Assembly: GCF_001515525.1 (NCBI RefSeq)
Contig: NZ_BCNQ01000014.1
Coordinates: 1 to 64,000, forward strand
Reading direction: 5' to 3'
Origin: Piscicoccus intestinalis NBRC 104926
GTDB taxonomy: Bacteria > Actinomycetota > Actinomycetes > Actinomycetales > Dermatophilaceae
Length of the DNA: 64,000 nt
A model generated the notes under the pieces. That model made no database searches and was not told where the DNA came from. It was given only the letters and a program-made list of their open reading frames with translations. Position numbers and translations under genes: made by a program. This document shows positions 61,853 to 64,000 of this stretch, piece by piece; position 1 is the stretch's first letter; the number at the start of each line of letters is the position of its first letter.

Positions 61853-62580
61853 GCGCGGCCCTGGAGCTCACCGGCATCGGCGTCGTGTTGCGCGGCAGGC
61901 CGGTGCTCACCGGGCTCGATCTGAGGGTCACCCCCGGCGAGTGCCGAGCTCTGGTGGGGCTCAACGGCGCCGGCAAGACGACGGCTCTGCGGGTCTCCCT
62001 CGGCATGCTCCCGCCGGGCACCGGTCGCGCCCGCCTGCTCGGGCACGACCTCGCCCGCGCGCCCCGGGCACTGTGGAGCCGGGTCGGTCACCTCGTCGAG
62101 ACCCCCGCCTGCTATCCCGAGCTGACGGCCCGCGAGAACCTCGAGTGCGGCGCCCGCCTGCGCGGCGTCGAGATGGATCGGTGGCGCCCGGTCGCGATGC
62201 GGATGGCTCGAGACCTCGACCTGGGCCGCTGGCTCGACACCCCGGTGCGCCGGCTGTCGCTGGGCACCCGCCAGAAGGTGGGCCTCGTCGGCGCGCTCGC
62301 CCACGGGCCCGCGCTCGCCGTGCTCGACGAGCCGACGAACGGGCTCGACCCCCTGGCCGTCGTGGCCTTCCGCAACCTGCTGGGCGAGGCCACCGCCAGC
62401 GGCGGGGCCGTGCTGGTGACGAGCCACCACTTCGACGAGCTCGCGCGCGTCGCCGACCGGGTCGACGTGCTGCACCGCGGCCGGGTCGTCGACAGCCTCA
62501 CGCCCGACGGCCGAGACCTCGAACGCACCTTCTTCGCCACGATCCTCGCCGCCGACCGCGCGACCGCGGGGCGGCCATGA
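61849..62580 (+). CDS. ABC transporter ATP-binding protein
   Basis: ATPase subunit of 243 residues: Walker A LVGLNGAGKTTALRVSLGML, signature RRLSLGTRQKVGLVGAL (LSLGT, a variant of LSGGQ), Walker B LAVLDEPTNGLDPLAV, and H-loop VTSHHFDEL. It belongs to the drug-export/bacitracin-like group. ATGA overlaps on both sides couple it to the TetR gene and the permease gene. GAGGGG precedes the start. Confidence 0.92.
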   Translation: MSAALELTGIGVVLRGRPVLTGLDLRVTPGECRALVGLNGAGKTTALRVSLGMLPPGTGRARLLGHDLARAPRALWSRVGHLVETPACYPELTARENLECGARLRGVEMDRWRPVAMRMARDLDLGRWLDTPVRRLSLGTRQKVGLVGALAHGPALAVLDEPTNGLDPLAVVAFRNLLGEATASGGAVLVTSHHFDELARVADRVDVLHRGRVVDSLTPDGRDLERTFFATILAADRATAGRP

Positions 62581-63392
62581 GCAGCCGGGCCGGTCGGCGC
62601 CACCGGGCGAGCCGAGGTCCGCTCGCCCGGTCGATGACGCCCGCCTCGGCGGCGCTGGGCGTCGAGGTGCGCAAGCTCGTTCGCTCGCCGGTGACCAGGA
62701 TCGCGACGGTGGCCGGTCTCGCGCTGGTCGCCGTGACGACGATCGGCGGATTCGCGGCCGCCGGGTCGGCCGGGGAGACCGCGCTGGGCCGTAAATCGGC
62801 GGCCCTCCTCACCGCCTCCGGGTGGGCCGGGTACACGGGACTGGCGGCGATGTCGGTCGGCGTCACCATGCTGCTGGCCGCCGGTGTCGTCATGGCCTGG
62901 GTCGTCGGCCGGGAGTTCACCGACGGCACCGTCGTCGCTCTGTTCGCCATCCCGCCGCGGCTGGCGACGATCGCGGACGCGAAGATGGCCGTCGCTCTGG
63001 CATGGGTGGGTCTGCTCGCGCTCGCCGAGGCCGCGGTTCTGGCACTCGGGGGCCTGGCGCTCGGGCTGCCCCTGGACGGGGCGCCCGCCTGCGCGGCCGT
63101 CGTGTGGCTCACGGCCGTTCTCCTGGGAGCGGGCGCGTTGCCAGTCATGTGGGTGGCCACCCGCTGGCGCGGCTACCTCGCCGGGATCGCCGCCACGCTC
63201 GGCCTCGTCGTCGTCACCAACGTCTCCGCGGGCTTCGGGCTCGGGGCCTACCTGCCTTGGGCCGTGCCGGTGCTGTGGGCCACGCCGGGCACGGGCATCC
63301 CGGCAGCGATGCTGGCGTTGCCGGTCGCTGCGGCGCTCCTCGGCGGCCTCGCGACCCGCCGCGCCTGGCGCGACCTACATCTCGGCGACTGA
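62577..63392 (+). CDS. ABC transporter permease
   Basis: Membrane subunit of 271 residues with six hydrophobic spans (for example IATVAGLALVAVTTIGGFAA, MLLAAGVVMAWVVGREFTDG, LLGAGALPVMWVATRW). The segment VGREFTDGTVVALFAIPPRL is typical of ABC-2 type permeases. It forms an exporter with the ATPase encoded just upstream (ATGA overlap). Confidence 0.85.
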   Translation: MSSRAGRRHRASRGPLARSMTPASAALGVEVRKLVRSPVTRIATVAGLALVAVTTIGGFAAAGSAGETALGRKSAALLTASGWAGYTGLAAMSVGVTMLLAAGVVMAWVVGREFTDGTVVALFAIPPRLATIADAKMAVALAWVGLLALAEAAVLALGGLALGLPLDGAPACAAVVWLTAVLLGAGALPVMWVATRWRGYLAGIAATLGLVVVTNVSAGFGLGAYLPWAVPVLWATPGTGIPAAMLALPVAAALLGGLATRRAWRDLHLGD

Positions 63393-63420
63393 CCGGGTTC
63401 GGGGCGGGACGCCCCGGCGG

Positions 63421-64000
63421 TCAGTGCGCGACCGGGCGCTCGTTGTAGATGCCGGCCGGCTCCTGACCGGTGATGCCCTGGATGGCGGTCATGATGTCGT
63501 CGGTGATCTTGCGGCGGGCGCGGCCCAGGGGCACGCCGCGGTAGCGCTCCTTGAGGTCCAGCGGCTCGCCGAACCGGATCGACACCTTTGCCGGGCGCAT
63601 GTAGCGGCTGCCGACGGGCTGGATGTTCTCGGTGCCCGCGATGCCCACCGGCACCACCGGCGCCCCCGACTTCAGCACGAGGTGCGCGACGCCGGTGCGG
63701 CCGCGGTAGAGCCGGCCGTCGCGGGAGCGGGTGCCCTCGGGGTAGATGCCGACGGCACCGCCTCCGCGGAGCACCTCCAGCTGCAGGTCGAGGGAGCGCT
63801 GACCGGCGCGCGGGTCGTCGCGGTCGACGCCGATCGCGCCGACGGAGGTGAAGAACGCCCGGTTGATGGCGCCACGCACCCCCGTGCCCGTGAAGTACTC
63901 CTGCTTGGCCAGAAACGCGACGTGCCGCGGCGACGCCAGCGGTATGACGATGCTGTCGAAGAACGAGAGGTGGTTGCTCGCCAGGATCGCCGGTCCCGTG
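63421..64000 (-). CDS. 1-acyl-sn-glycerol-3-phosphate acyltransferase (PlsC-like), 5' end cut by window edge
   Basis: Phospholipid synthesis acyltransferase; the last 192 residues are visible. The catalytic block [12 protein letters not shown] (NHxxxxD), then [15 protein letters not shown], the acceptor-binding [17 protein letters not shown], and [13 protein letters not shown] are all present. The N terminus lies beyond position 64000. The end IYNERPVAH follows a normal C-terminal helix. It is convergent with the ABC permease gene. Confidence 0.92.
   Translation of the reverse strand, partial: TGPAILASNHLSFFDSIVIPLASPRHVAFLAKQEYFTGTGVRGAINRAFFTSVGAIGVDRDDPRAGQRSLDLQLEVLRGGGAVGIYPEGTRSRDGRLYRGRTGVAHLVLKSGAPVVPVGIAGTENIQPVGSRYMRPAKVSIRFGEPLDLKERYRGVPLGRARRKITDDIMTAIQGITGQEPAGIYNERPVAH

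Overview
The window is a GC-rich chromosomal segment from an actinobacterium. The evidence is codon bias, two WhiB-type iron-sulphur regulators, a Crp/MarP/RidA/ArsA/PonA2 gene block, a catalase-free Mn/Fe superoxide dismutase, Tat-like and lipobox signal peptides, and many leaderless start codons. The block 41919-56087 keeps almost the same gene order as the Mycobacterium tuberculosis region around Rv3669-Rv3683 (from memory, not searched). The large aldehyde-type and acetate genes and the cell-wall genes would fit a member of the Dermatophilaceae/Intrasporangiaceae/Dermacoccaceae, but I cannot fix the genus.

Layout. 1-4227: catabolic genes on the minus strand (semialdehyde dehydrogenase cut by the left edge, MHS-type transporter, aldo/keto reductase) with a clear promoter and a GntR-type operator. 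4549-9188: cell-surface polysaccharide genes (two deacetylases facing each other, a nucleotide-sugar dehydrogenase, a family 2 glycosyltransferase). 9571-11651: a response regulator and its histidine kinase facing each other with overlapping tails. 11871-19901: sodA, manA, a thiol-dependent reductase with an alpha/beta hydrolase, a MerR regulator and a beta-lactamase-fold lipoprotein; two inverted copies of an unnamed 113-bp element lie here. 19909-24580: sirtuin, small ribbon-helix-helix-like protein, ParA/MinD-like ATPase, a WhiB-like protein with an extra cysteine motif, and a DNA-binding protein. 24581-26052: repeat-rich DNA next to a degenerate Fic protein. 26075-36525: a LytS/LytTR two-component pair, two sodium/solute symporters with small membrane partners, a subtilase and acetyl-CoA synthetase, which together read as an acetate (or pyruvate) uptake and activation locus. 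36885-39221: a eukaryote-like double-domain phosphofructokinase. 39342-41794: GntR regulator and NCS1 permease. 41919-56087: conserved actinobacterial block. 56258-57329: tRNA-Pro, a nucleotidyltransferase antitoxin-like gene, a truncated partner gene and a perfect 28-bp inverted repeat. 57370-64000: asd/lysC, DUF5063 gene, recR, a TetR-regulated ABC exporter, and an acyltransferase cut by the right edge.

How it hangs together. Many genes start at or next to the transcription start: a TANNNT-type -10 box sits 6-7 nt before the start codon in at least fifteen genes. Several translationally coupled operons use ATGA overlaps (marP-nudix-nth, MBL-nudix, ArsA pair, TetR-ABC, DUF485-actP, asd-lysC). 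The best candidates for something undescribed are the 113-bp element pair, the repeat arrays that run through the stop codons of four genes, the Fic-gene tail duplications with REP-like hairpins, the overlapping divergent leaderless promoters at 26050-26077, and the WhiB/ParA/DNA-binding cluster. No insertion sequence, CRISPR array or rRNA gene was seen.
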